From assembly GCA_963170055.1 (NCBI GenBank), contig CAUJGJ010000003.1, positions 488,844-552,843 of the forward strand: a stretch of 64,000 nt of DNA. Direction: 5' to 3'. Below are positions 35,052 through 46,600 of this stretch, in pieces; position 1 is the first letter of the stretch, and the number at the start of each line of letters is the position of its first letter. Made by a program: the position numbers and the translations under genes. Below the pieces are notes generated by a model. It had not been told where the DNA came from. It did not search any database and saw nothing but the letters and a program-made list of their open reading frames with translations. The DNA comes from Halisarca cf. caerulea (lineage: Eukaryota > Porifera > Demospongiae > Chondrillida > Halisarcidae).

Positions 35052-35439
35052 AATGGTAGTTTAAGAGCAACAGCAAGAACAAAATTAAACGACTAGAAAG
35101 GCCGAGAGAAAGCCCACCAATGATGGGGCACTATACGTGACAAAATTATTCGCGAGTACAATTTTTCGCAGAGGGGGAACGAGCCGCGAACATAGCGAAA
35201 ATTTATCTCACGCGAAAATAAATACCTCTATGGTAGTCACCCTTGTCAACAACATCACTGATCCAGAAGCAGTATCCACGGTCCTTAGAAGAAACAAGGA
35301 TGGCACACGGTCATCAGTGTCCTGTCCCGAGAGTGTCCAACGCTACAACTCATACATGGGAGGGTAGATACGTTTGACGCGAGGAGAAAAACATACTCCT
35401 GCACGCATGTGGGACATGTCCGCGCTAATTCGAAGGTGT

Positions 35440-36145
35440 GAAAATTTCGGTCTTTTTTACAGCTTCTGTTCTCAACTTGCAGAAGCTTCAGAGCATCAAA
35501 CGTAGGCTTAACATGTAGGCAGACACATAAGCGTTTCGACGATTACCCTTTTGAAAGACCTGCTTCAAGTGCGCAGAAGCTACTAAGGTTTTACTAACCC
35601 CTACTAAAAAGGGAAACGCTTTGGGTGATAGATGGAGCGCTCTCAAGACTACTTTTTCACATAAATCGCTATAGCAAAACATTTACTAACTTTTCCATGC
35701 AGCAGCAAGGACAATTCCTCTCCAAAGCCGAGATCTGTAATATTGGCCCTCAAAAGACAAACTTCAAATGCCTATAACTTAGGACAGGAACAAAAGCTCT
35801 CTTGCTGCCACATGGAAAAGTTGTATCCTCCAGATGGCTCAAAGTTGGCACCAAGAAACTGCCTCTAGCTTGTTCCCTCATGCATCACCCAGCCAAAAAC
35901 TAAAATTCCAAAGAACATTCAGTTTAGTCACAAGCGAGCATGTGACAGAGCACCCGTGACGACACAAAACGTCACTAAATGCGGATTTGGCAATCGTATA
36001 CGCCAGAATATCAGCCTAAATCATGAGATAAATGCTTGACTAATAACTCATAGGCGCCGAAATATAATATTTTATCACTATGCACACTCAGGAGTGTTAT
36101 CATAACAAATCTGGACATTTCTCACATGCGCAGCCACAAAAGCAG
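35440..36145. repeat. 0.7-kb insertion within piggyBac
   Basis: Separates HVRANSK-like from WWLRLFYFLLDAAVTNTYI, which are contiguous in piggyBac transposases. Part of it (about 36040-36110) resembles 21830-21895, so it belongs to a dispersed repeat. An intron is possible (GGTGTGAA...AAAAGCAG), but the join would not keep the frame. Confidence 0.5.
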
Positions 36146-36407
36146 AAAGTGGTGGCTACGGTTATTCTACTTTCTGCTAGACGCAGCCGTGACCAACACG
36201 TACATAAGAATAATTATTGTACAAAGAAAGTAACCAGACGCCAGCGCTCACCATGAAGGAGTTTGTACTGAACATATGCAAGTACCTTGTGGCCTCCACC
36301 AACTGCCGAAAACGACCCAGCGTTCAAGATCCTCCCCCAGCAACACGATTGTGTGAGCGTCACTTCCCCGACAGGCTGGACAAGCCTCAGTAGTGTAAGA
36401 TTTGCAC

Positions 36408-37793
36408 CACAGGTATGTTATGTCCGATCTTGTACATAAACAAAAATGGCCGCCGTTATCGAAGAAGTGAAATCAATAGGTCTTTTTCCCATGCGCACAA
36501 TTACTGATGCCCAGAAAAGACTTTGTGTTGTCTTAAACATATCTACTTTGTAGCTGAGTCTTTTAGATTATTGTGCAAGGTCTCAAAACATCATATGACC
36601 AGTTTTTTTCTGACCGTACTTGAAAACATAACTTTGAAAAGTCAAAAGCGCAGTGGTAGAAACTTAGGCTTTTGGACACAAAACTAGCCTCAAAAGAACG
36701 CACAGGAACCGAACTTACTAAATCAAATTCAGGGTCTTCAGGCTCCACTGCATGGCTGTTATGACCAAGGATTTATGCAAAATTTGAGGGTGAGTAGTTA
36801 CAATCCTTTGGACATAAAGCAAACATTCAACGTACAAAGACCCTGAATTCAATTCTAGGGGTTTGGTCCTTTGGGAACGATATCTGAAAGTTTCACACTG
36901 AAAATCAAAGATTTCTACCACCGCGATATTCGGTAAAATTTTCTTGTGGAGCAAGCTGTCTTCCTTCAGGAAAGTCACGTGACATCACATGCAATCCTAC
37001 AAACAGCACATGAGTTGTGCTTGTGGTGAAACAGTTCTAGTGGACAAGGTGGAAATGTAGAGGGTGGGTTTTAAACCTTACAAAGTGGGTTTGAAGTAAT
37101 CGTAGGATCAACGTCTAGATTTTCACCGCATACACTTTTGAAATTCTATTGTTTGACTGTTATTTACAGCATTTTGTGGCTTTCCAGCCAGGACAAGACG
37201 AGAAATAGTGAAGCATATATAATTCGAACAGAACAAGCAATCAAAAGTATACGCGGTGAAAATTTAGATTTACCTTTTAGAAATCAATCCTTACATTACT
37301 GTAGTCATGACCGCCATCTACTTAGATCTCCGCCTTTCACAAAGAAATTTGCCCTGTAAAAAGGCTTCTCTCAAGGCTAAATCAATCTTCGGGCACTATA
37401 CCTTCAGCATATGATCTTACGTAGCTCCATAATTGTAAACGAAGGAGTTCAGAACACATTGTCAACTTTTCTTGAAATCGAATTCTTCCTTCCCAAGATA
37501 TTTAGTTCATACTTAAATCGGTGAACCCCAAACCTGCCAAACAAAGCGTTATTATCCAAAACCAACACTTAGAATATTGCAAACGAAACGTACTGTGTAA
37601 AGTTGGGTAGGGTCTGAACCATTTATATACGATAGATAACTCAATAGATAACCTTGCTTGTTGTGGAGCTTCCTAAGCTGATTCACGTTACTGGCACATG
37701 ACCAACCCACGCAATTCAGTGATAATGAAATTCATAACGTGAAAACCACAAAGTGCCTGTGTTTTGGCTAGATTCGGACATAACATACCTGCG
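36408..37793. mobile_element. CACTA-like element, subfamily A, copy 3
   Basis: 1386 bp. The left end is CACAGGTATGTTATGTCCGA and the right end GGACATAACATACCTGCG, flanked by AC (36406-36407, 37794-37795). It interrupts the piggyBac zinc finger: TGCACCAC before and ACGGAAAGAAGA after. Removing the element and one AC restores the frame across the Cys-rich region, which fixes the boundaries. Both internal palindromes are present. Confidence 0.9.
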
Positions 37794-37912
37794 ACGGAAA
37801 GAAGACTGACAAGGATTTGCTGCAAGTCTTGTTGTTCCGAACAGCCTGTTCCTCTTTGCCCTGTGGGTTGTTTTGGTATCTATCACACGAAGCTCAATTT
37901 GAGAGGAAAATC
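37794..37912 (+). pseudogene. piggyBac transposase, C-terminal zinc finger
   Basis: Reads ERRLTRICCKSCCSEQPVPL then CPVGCFGIYHTKL, the second half of the Cys-rich domain that binds terminal repeats in piggyBac transposases. The first CKIC is on the other side of the inserted element. Confidence 0.8.
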
Positions 37913-37962
37913 CTAAACTGTTCCAACTACCGTCAATTGCCATTTTATTTATTGTTTGTAAT

Positions 37963-38253
37963 TATAATAATAATAATAATAATAATAATTTCTTATTTTA
38001 ACTGGGTGGCCATTAGCCAGAGGCTACTACTAAGGCCCCCAGTATCCCACACACCCGCTCACACACACAATCAAATTAAATCAAATTCAAATAATTGTTT
38101 GGTAGCTGCAGTAGGTCATCTTCTCAGCTGTCCCAGGTTGGTGGCAGGGGGGTGCAGGGAAAAAAACTCCAAATGGCACACAGGTGGAGTGGTGCCTTCT
38201 GTCCAATGCTTGACTGACTTCAGTGCTAACCTACTGAGCCACCAGCACCCCCT
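37963..38253 (-). repeat. tRNA-derived SINE, copy 1
   Basis: On the minus strand it begins GGGGTGCTGGTGGCTCAGTA then GGTTAGCACTG. TGGCTCAGTAGG fits an RNA polymerase III A box; a B box is degenerate. About 290 nt later it ends in (TTA)n. Lies inside the piggyBac element. The second copy at 38567-38850 is about 90% similar by eye. Confidence 0.65.
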
Positions 38254-38566
38254 ATAACTCTGTAAATGCAATTGCATACTTGCGTGACTCGAAATTCACT
38301 CGCATTTTGTTGCTAATTAGTGTCTATTTTTATAGCATTGTATCGGATTCATACATAAGGTACATCACGCTTAAATTTTCCATGTTTATTCTGTTGATGA
38401 AGTCCTATCTGCACATATAAATTTTGTGAGGATTGCGTAACTTTTATCACATGCAGGACTTAGCGGTATTCAGTGTTAAAGCCGCATTTGTGGCTATCTG
38501 GTCTTAAAAGGTTAAACTCAGGTGGAAAAGTCTGTTTTACCAACTTAAGTACCATGCCAGCCAAAT

Positions 38567-38850
38567 AATAATAATAATAATAATAATTTCTTATTTTGAC
38601 TGGGTGGGCCATTAGCCAGAGGCTACTCCTAAGGCCCCCAGTATCCCACACACTCACTCACACACACATCAAATTAAATCAGATTCAAATTAGTTTGGTG
38701 GCTGCAGTAGGTCATCTTCTCATCTATTCCCAGGTTGGTGGCAGGGGGGTGCAGGGAAAAAAAAACTCCAAATGACACACAGGTGGAGTGGTGCCCTCTG
38801 CTCATTGCTTAATTTCCAGTGCTAACCCACTGAGCCACCAGCACCCCCCA
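38567..38850 (-). repeat. tRNA-derived SINE, copy 2
   Basis: Same orientation, A-box-like TGGCTCAGTGGG and (TTA)n tail as copy 1. It lies just outside the piggyBac right end and abuts repeat I at 38861. Confidence 0.65.
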
Positions 38851-38860
38851 AAAGTAATGG

Positions 38861-39085
38861 AATGACTGTCACGTGCGCAAGAATGGTAGATTGTACCCCT
38901 TCGAAGAAAGTGATTACAAATTACTGTGGAGAGCTTTCAATAGCCCCTTTAGTATCTTAAACTTGTCAACATAAGTTATTAATAATTGTGTGTTTGCCTT
39001 TTCCTTCTTTTAAAACTTGCAAACGATTAGGAATAACTTTCAAGAAATGGTTTGTGATTCCAGCTGGCATGATCTTTCAGACACG
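38861..39085. repeat. Dispersed repeat I, copy 2
   Basis: Inverted relative of 16555-16765; shared blocks are GCACGTGGCA-like, GATTGTACCCCTTCGAA and CTTTCAAGAAATGGTTTGTG. Confidence 0.65.
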
Positions 39086-39119
39086 GGGTATTCTCCTGCA
39101 TAATTTGTCTTAAAGAGGT

Positions 39120-39188
39120 TATTTTTATATTATTGTATATTGTTTTCCCTATATTGTTTTCATTTGGACTTCCGGTGTGTAATGCTCG

Positions 39189-39247
<59 letters not shown>

Positions 39248-40255
39248 GGATTTGAAGAAAAGTCTTATAATAGAGAATTTATATAATAGTAATAGAGAAG
39301 TATGAATTTATACAAGAATGAGTTATAGGAATTGTTTTGAAAACAATTGCCGAATACGCAGGTGAGTTATGTCCGATTTTGGACATAACACAAAATGGCC
39401 GACGCTTCTTAGGTACTAAAATTAACCCCCATTTTTTCCTTTCTGCAATGGGTAGTACTGGCATGAACCTACTAGTCTACATTACAAACATATTGAAGTG
39501 TATTGGTGTTCTCTTTAAGACAATCTGCAAGTCGAACGTCCCACAACACGCAATTTCTTCGGTTACTGTCGAAAAGACAAAAAAGCAAAATCGCGGTGGT
39601 AAAAATCTCAGCTTCTGAACACGCCATTAGGTTCAAACGACTCCTTAGATACATAAGTGCCCTGAAAGATTCCTGGAGCCCGGTAGCTCAAAGCACGGCT
39701 GTTATGTCCAAGGGTTTCCGTCATTTTCGGGGGTCTCCAGCCACAAAACACGGGACATAACTCGAACGGTAGAAGGTACAGGAATCTTTCACCACGGTTT
39801 GGACTGTTGGGAACCCGATGGCACTATTGCCGTTGCTCCGAGTTGAGATTTTTACCACCGCGATTTTGAAATAAAATTTCCACTGGAACATCTCTCTTCT
39901 TCAGACTACAGTCACATGCTGTCATGTGTTTTACGAAAGAGTCCGAACATCTTTTTCGTATTCTCGCGTATACGTCCAGTTTACGCAGTATCTGCGCGTG
40001 ACAAACCCATGCGGTTAGCGCTATAATGAAATTCATCGAGTGAAACTGTATAATGTTACACTTATGGCTGAAAACGGACATAACACACCTGCGTATGGCA
40101 ATTGTTTTCAAAACAATTGTCCAGTTACAATAAACAGTATATTCTATGAATGTTCAGCTGTGCACTTACCCTTCAATGCTTTGCAAGTGATTCGAGTGCA
40201 TGGGGCGGCAGCCCCCACGAGTTTTTAACTGGAACTACTTGTTATCCTGTAGAAT
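39120..40255. repeat. Dispersed repeat G, copy 2, split by a CACTA-like element
   Basis: The reverse complement matches 6745-7110, including a (TA)n run at 39194-39242. The copy is split at TA by the element at 39357-40093. Confidence 0.75.
39357..40093. mobile_element. CACTA-like element, subfamily B, copy 2
   Basis: 737 bp. The left end is CGCAGGTGAGTTATGTCCGA and the right end GGACATAACACACCTGCG, flanked by TA (39355-39356, 40094-40095). A single palindrome pairs CGCGGTGGTAAAAATCTCAG with GAGATTTTTACCACCGCG, with GGCTGTTATGTCCAAGG near the apex. The unoccupied site at 6900-6901 shows a single TA, confirming a 2-bp duplication. Confidence 0.9.
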
Positions 40256-41435
40256 ATTCTTTTTCATCTAGTCTCCACTACGTCTGGCTTTTTGACTGTT
40301 TTCATAACAATTCTGGGGAATTTGTAAACAAAGTTTATTATTGTGCTAAATCTTGGGCATTTTATTGGAGCTACTCAGATTTTCAACCAGAAGTGGGATG
40401 CATCTCAGGAAAGGCAAACAGGAGAGTGCCAAGATTGCCTCATGTCACTGCAGTTTTCTCTTTAGTGTACCAATAACAGGTTGGCCACCCACAAATATGC
40501 CATATTTGAGTGAGTTCCTGCTATTTGCCCATCCACACAGGGTACTTATAACCGTCCAGGAATAAAATGCAAAAATGGCCGTCTTGAAATAGCAGCATGA
40601 ACTATCGATCGTTTTTACTTAGTTGACTTGATTTTTGCTGAGTTCTTACTAGACGAAAGTTGTATATATTCCGCACATGTTGGTACTTAACTAGCAATTA
40701 TTTCTATTGTCTGAAGGAAGACAGGGAGCTAGGAATACATGCATAGGAGTTTCAGACAAACTTTGCCTCAGTCAGACCTTTAGATCCCTCTCAATTCCCA
40801 TTAAACAACACGAAAAGGCAGAACAAGTGGTGAGCTATCCAAAAATCGTTCCAAGCTATAGGTTATAAACTTCCGTAAAAAAGTTATAGCCGAAAAACCT
40901 GTTTTTTCATCCTTCAAACGGCCAAAAGTTAGCATAAATGATCCAATTGCGAGAAACTGCTTGATTGTAGCACAATGCCTGGAACGATTTTCACAAACCG
41001 AAACATCCTAAGATTCCATCGAAGTTGGATTTGGTGAGATTCAAAGGCATCTAGAGGTCTGACCAAGCGACTTTATCTTCGCCCTCAACAAAACTGCCAT
41101 TTCGTGACGTTTCACGGATATGTAGGCATAGTGTCACAAAAGTCGCCTTCTTGCCCCATTCTGTTGATACGTGAAATTCCGTACGTCATTTGAAAGACGC
41201 CAAATGACACATTAAAAACAGCCGCTAATTGATGACGTATAAAACAAGTACCGCCCACAATCGGAACAAGCAACGGACGGTTATAAACACCCCGTGTATA
41301 GAGCCAACAAATTAGTTGACTCTTGTGGTAAGGCCACCTAATTAGTTGGTCTCTGTTTGTTTTTGCCCTCAAATCAGCTTTTTTAGGGTATCCTTAAAAA
41401 ATAATTGGACACCATAAAAATAATCTGTTCTTAGC
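40256..41435. repeat. Repeat D, copy split by element E
   Basis: Parts at 40256-40535 and 41297-41435 together match D at 4864-5298 (reverse complement). The break coincides with E. Confidence 0.7.
40536..41296. mobile_element. Element E, copy 1
   Basis: 761 bp. The left end is CACAGGGTACTTATAACCGT and the right end GACGGTTATAAACACCCCGT then G. The left flank is CA, the right TA; the empty relative at 17359-17360 has TA, so one duplicate base changed. Inner palindrome arms pair near a GGTTATAAACTT apex. No coding capacity. Confidence 0.8.
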
Positions 41436-41654
41436 CTTTTCAGCCTAAGATACACAAAATGTGTGAAACCAGGAAGGTCAAAGAAAAGATCAAAGGCATT
41501 GTTTTGTGTTTCCAATTTCAAAACAAATAACAAGGCTGCAGTAAACAATTTTTGCAGTGGACTATATAGCAGCTGGTAAAGCTGCTATCTCTCTGGGTTC
41601 ACAAATTTGTGGATCCTAAACTGATTATTTTATAATGGAAAAGTACATTGCTAA

Positions 41655-41795
41655 TTGGAAGGTATTATATGAGACTTGTGGGAAGTATTGGCAAGTATAC
41701 TATACTTAAATTGCCCTTGCATAGTTCAGAGTCTTTGCTGGGCACTATTCTTGACAATCTCCAACTCTACTTGTCGATTTTCTGTTGTATTGTAT
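41655..41795. repeat. Dispersed repeat H, copy 2
   Basis: Inverted relative of 16240-16390. Confidence 0.6.
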
Positions 41796-41799
41796 GTAT

Positions 41800-42905
41800 C
41801 TATCTATATAAAACACCATCTTATGTCAACTGTTAAAATATTATTTAACAGGAATCTAACTAAAATGTGCAAATTTGTACCTTCAATGGTACACCAGCTG
41901 CAACAGTTGGACACTCAGTCAATATATCAATGTTTTGTAAACAATCAGTGATTGTTTTGTGTTTAGTTGTCCATTGTTTTCAAAACAATCCTTTGATGTT
42001 ATCTTTGATCTTGCTAAGAGGTACAAATTTGTACCATTTCGGCTGTTTTTCATAAAAAATATTTTAACAGTTTACATAATATAGTGTTATAATTATCTAT
42101 TGTCCAAACCACCACCGTGCTTCACAACAGAAACAAGGCAGTCCACCAGATATATTTTTTACTTTATTCACCTTGCATGGGTTCTCAAGGTATTGTAGAT
42201 TAGTTTTATCCTTTGTTTGTTCTGGAAATTTCCTTTCATTGACAATTTCTGTGGTTCAACTTCAATACATTTGGAGAACCCATGGTGCTCCTGTTGCTGC
42301 CCAGTACTAAATAGGGACATCCGTTGTGCTACTTGTCCACATGTGGGACATGTCCATTCACACTTGAATGGCTTCCCAAAATCGGTGATTTTCTTGTTAA
42401 TAAATTTGTTTTTTCTCTTGTGCATAACAGAAATGACATTTAGACTGTAGGTACACATTGAAGCTACACATTTAACTGTATTTTGCCCAAATTTTCCATC
42501 TATCGTTCATATACTTGCTGCTTTTCCAAGCAGCTGCATTTAGCAGTTATTCCTCTTAAGTAAATTGAAACTTAGGCCTAGAGACACAGAATATGGACTA
42601 AACTGTCCCTAATAAGTCTACTCAATATTCTACTGATGAGGATCTTGTTTACTGAAATATTTTCCAAGATAATAGACAAATACTAAAAAAGTACTAAAAT
42701 ATCCAGCAATAACTCTTTGGAAAACTCACGGCATCAAAATCACCATCGGTGATAAGTTAAAGTGTTCAATATAGATTACAACGAAACACTCAGAAGCTTC
42801 CTACATTGATCCGCTGATATACTTGACAACATGGCATTTTTCAAGAAGGATTTGCGTAGCCAAAGCCCAATTATCACATGATAGTCATGTAACATGAGCT
42901 GTGAC
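41800..42905. other. No recognisable gene
   Basis: Non-coding; no motif or repeat end recognised. Confidence 0.3.
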
Positions 42906-42909
42906 ATAA

Positions 42910-43150
42910 TTGCATATTGCTTCTACCAGTACAAAACTGCTTGAAGTGATCTCTATGTGTTTGATCTCTGCAATGATTGAAGTGTCGCAAACGAGGGAAC
43001 TTCAGTGGAAGAAGGCCATTATTCAAAGAAGGCAGACGGTTGAACAAACAATAATATCGCCGATTGAGGAAAAGCAACTGGACATTCAGCACCCGATCGC
43101 CGCCGGGGTGATATCAATGAACAAGGTGCGTAATCTTTGTTTGATCTTAA
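42910..43150 (+). other. Possible upstream exon and empty piggyBac site
   Basis: An open, basic frame reads IEVSQTRELQWKKAIIQRRQ and continues IEEKQLDIQHPIAAG, ending at AACAAG before GTGCGTAA. In this frame (phase 0) it cannot join the exon at 43621, which needs phase 1. A second frame ending RRRGDINEQ fits phase 1. A decayed paralogue at 30831-30918 shows the region is duplicated. TTAA at 43147-43150 is the unoccupied relative of the piggyBac target. Confidence 0.3.
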
Positions 43151-43620
43151 ATTCAAATAGAAAAGTCTGTTTTTCTAACTTGAGTACCTTATGAAAGGAT
43201 GAACGATCTATGTTTGAGCCGTCAAAACCTTCTTCAGGTCTACCATTAACAGCAAAATTGCAGGGCGTTTTCGTATAAGTACTCCAGTTCACGATACCTA
43301 CTATCGATCGTGAATGTGATCTTCCAAGCTTCCTTAAACAACTATGGCAAATAAAGACTTTCACATGTACGAAAACTAGAACAAATATTGCGCAGCACAA
43401 TCACCCTTGCTTCTACGTCGTAAAAATGTTACATACATATCACATGATCGAAGCCTTACACACACCCAAATTCCAGCCCATTAACACAATAGTGGGACTT
43501 TGAACATGTTCCATATGCGTCTGTACAAGCTTGATTTATTTGGGGAACGTCTCACAGTCGCCACTGTCACCTTCTTGCCCACTAATAACTAATAGATACA
43601 GCTTATTTTAATCTCTACAG

Positions 43621-46600
43621 CTGCAATAGATAAAGGTGGTTCTGTGGAAGTGGAGATTGTCAAAGTAGTGACTCTTGGACCACCAGAAGCTGGCAAGACT
43701 CAACTGAAGAAAGCGCTGACTAACAACTTTGATATATCCACACAAAGCACTCCAGTTTCCACTGAAGCAGATGTAGTTATGGAGTGCTTTGTAGAAGGAG
43801 AATCAGAGGCATTGTGGCAGAAACTTGATTCCAAAACCCTCCAAGCAGCACTGTGTACCACTATTGAGAAGAAAAACTATAGTGCTCATCAGATAGAGTT
43901 CCATGCAACACCAAAGCCCATCAATAAGAAAGAAATATGTCCCAAGGTGAAAGCCGGAGGAATAAGTGGAATGGTTTCTAAGTTACGAGGTATTATGGGT
44001 GCAAGGCAATCACAAGTAGAGGCAAATCATGGTGTTGATGAGGTGAAGGATGCTTCACAGAAGACTACTTCTCCTGAAGACTTAAAAGTGACTACTACAT
44101 TTTCTTCTTTGAAAAAAAATGTTCATAAGCGTTTCTCTCCAGAAGTTGCAGAACAGGATTTGAATAAGGTTCGGCTGATCCACATGGTTGACAGTGGTGG
44201 ACAGCCAGCCTTTCTTGATATTCACCCTCTAATTGCCACTAGCAGAGCCCTTTACCTGCTGGTGTACAACTCACAGGAAGGCCTCTCTGCTCTTCCAGCT
44301 TTAACATACAGGAAACCCACTCAGTTTCCCACTAAAGACCTGCCAAATCCATCCCAGACAAATCTACAGATGATTCAACGTTCTCTGTACACTCTACACC
44401 ACTGCAAGGAGAGGTTCCTAGAAAAGGAGAAGGAGCTAAAGAGTTGCTTTAGTGGCATCACTTTTACAGATAGTGAAATACTCCCTGTTGTTATTGTTGG
44501 ATCCCGAAAGAGTCAGAAATGTGATGAAGACCCATCAAGTATGGTGGCAACTCACTGTTGTGGGATTCCATCCTGGAAGCACACGCAAAAAAATGTTGTC
44601 CTCGTTGAGAGTCTCGATCCTTCTTGCAGTGGTGTTAAAAAGCTGCGTGGAGCCCTGTCCCAGGCTGAGTCCAAGGTGAAGCTGCAATTGCCCCTCTACT
44701 GGGTCCTTTGTCAGTTGATGTTCTGGTCAACTGATGACCCCTCCCTCTCTGTGCTGACGTACCACCATCTCCAAGAAATTTGTATGCAGGAGAAGCTTGT
44801 CTCTTCAGGTGAGGAGTTTCTTGCCTTACTTACAAGCTTTCACATGTTAGGAATCTTCAGCTGTCCAGACATCGATCATAATAAGCTTAGTCTAGCCGAG
44901 GTGAAGCATCTTCACCAGTCTCCAGTTTTCACCAAGCCAGATGTACTCTACCAGCAAGTATCAAAGGTTCTGGAGATTCCCTTCCATGACCTACATGCTC
45001 CTGATTGGAAGCTGTCAGAAATAGCCTCATTAGAAGATCTACAGCGAAGTGGTATCCTCACGCCTGACTCCCTCCATCTGTTGGGAGTCCCAGACACTCT
45101 GGGATCATTCACTGGATTCCACTCATATTTGCTACAATCTCTGATGAAGTGGGGATTGGCTGCACAAGTATCACAAGATCCACTTCAGCTTTTCATTCCA
45201 TCTGTCCTGCCTACACGTTCTGATGTTCACTGCGCTCTAAGTGAGAGCCCTATTCCACAGCTGGCTTTGACCATTGTTGCTCAAGAGTCAGAGGATTATT
45301 ACCATCTTCCTCAAGGCCTCTTCCCCCACTTCATAGTTAGCCTCATGAAACACCATAGTGGTGGCTATGAAGTGAGGAAGGGCAAAGGAAAGGCTGAACC
45401 TCGCTGTCGAGATGTTATCACACTTACCAAAGATGCCTGTCATGGAACAAACTTTCCCTACACCATTTGTACTGTGGACAACATTGACCACATCTCTGTC
45501 CACATCATTCCAGGGCAGAAAGATGAGAAGGGACAACCAAAATGGGTCCCACGGGATTGTGCCTTTATTATCAGGGACATGAAGCAGTCCATGGAAGAGG
45601 CTTATTCGAGGTTGTACCAGAAGTCAACTCAACCCCGAGTGATCCTCTGCTGTTTGTGCACTTGTGATTATGCTATGGACAAGAAGCATCTTGCTCGAGT
45701 GGATTCTAAGTGCTTCACAATTCACTGCTTGTCATTGGAGTGTGAAGGAGTCTATGTACAGGATTGCCAGGATAATTTGAAGGCTATTCTGAAAGAAACC
45801 AAACGTAAGTGTGTCCCTAAAGTTGCTATATATATATACATCACTGTACATGTACTTGTACATGGGGTATATAGTGTTAGTAGTGCACCAACTCATCATC
45901 ACAGCATGAATGACATATATGCGTTTTTCCTTGCTGGCTTAAAGTGAGAACATCACTTTTCTTATGACATATATAGCAGCTTCATGCCATGCCTTAAGAT
46001 TACTAATATCATTATGAAAGATTGGCTTAATGCAAAAAATATTGCTGTATAGCGGTAGTGGATAACCTCTGGTCAACCTTCAGGTCCTGTTAACATGTAT
46101 ATAGACTATACGGAACTTTTCTAATGTACACTTTTCCTCTTCTCTTTCACACCCATTGACCTGGACATACTCTTGTACAATTTGTGAATGCTGTAGAATA
46201 GTCTCTCATAATAATGGTACAACTTTGTATAATATTAATACATGGAAGTTGTTGGACATGGTGTTGTTAATGATATAAGTTGTTGGACTATTATTGACCA
46301 CGTTTATGGTGTTATCACACTGTACAACGTTTCACCCATCACGGGCTTCATCAGGTACAAAAATGATCTACACTAAAAAAAACATTAGTTATTGGCTAAA
46401 GCTAATAGCCAATCCATTGGCCATTGGTCACAAGAAGTGGCCAATAGATTTGGAGGTGACAGTTCACTTTACATCCCTAAAGATCCGCAGAAGAATAAAG
46501 ACAAGGGGGTTGTATATAGGATACCATGTGGGGGTTGTAGTGAAGTTTACATCGCAGAAACAGGAAGACCTTTGAAGACTAGGATTACAGAGCACAAATG

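Larger units (their letters stand above)
32269..35228. mobile_element. Pogo-like DNA transposon with two convergent genes
   Basis: 2960 bp, flanked by TA at 32267-32268 and 35229-35230, inside the piggyBac transposase. The ends are TTGGTATTTATATTCGCG and, as reverse complement of the right end, GAGGTATTTATTTTCGCG. Several TTTTCGCG copies in both orientations follow just inside and could be transposase-binding sites. It carries an intact pogo-type transposase (-) and a HIRAN-Ulp1 gene (+) whose 3' ends are about 110 bp apart. Intact frames, in contrast to the decayed host element, indicate a recent arrival. Confidence 0.85.
31025..36395 (+). pseudogene. piggyBac transposase (PGBD-like), broken
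   Basis: Starts MASRLQSEDVLQQNQ. After an acidic N-terminal region, the DDE part follows: VSVDEAMILFKGRSAMRQYM (first Asp), HVYMDNFFSS (second Asp), then beyond the pogo-like insertion NNITDPEAVSTVLRRNKDG and YNSYMGG (third Asp region). FLLDAAVTNTYI lies beyond a second insertion. Then CERHFPDRLDKPQ and the start of the Cys-rich zinc finger CKIC follow; the finger is split by a CACTA-like element and resumes at 37794. Stops (TGA near 31777, TAA near 31810) and several frame changes show that it is inactive. Confidence 0.85.
30915..38515 (+). mobile_element. piggyBac element with four nested insertions
   Basis: TTAA lies at 30915-30918 and 38512-38515. The outer ends are inverted relatives: CCTTTTAACGCCTGC on the left, with GGATAGCCACAAAATCTGC inside, against a right end whose reverse complement is CCTTTTAAGACCAGATAGCC. 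Flanking DNA on both sides matches the contiguous, unoccupied sequence around TTAA 43147-43150. Removing the nested pogo-like element, the 0.7-kb insertion, the CACTA-like element and the SINE leaves about 2.3 kb, normal for piggyBac. Confidence 0.85.
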
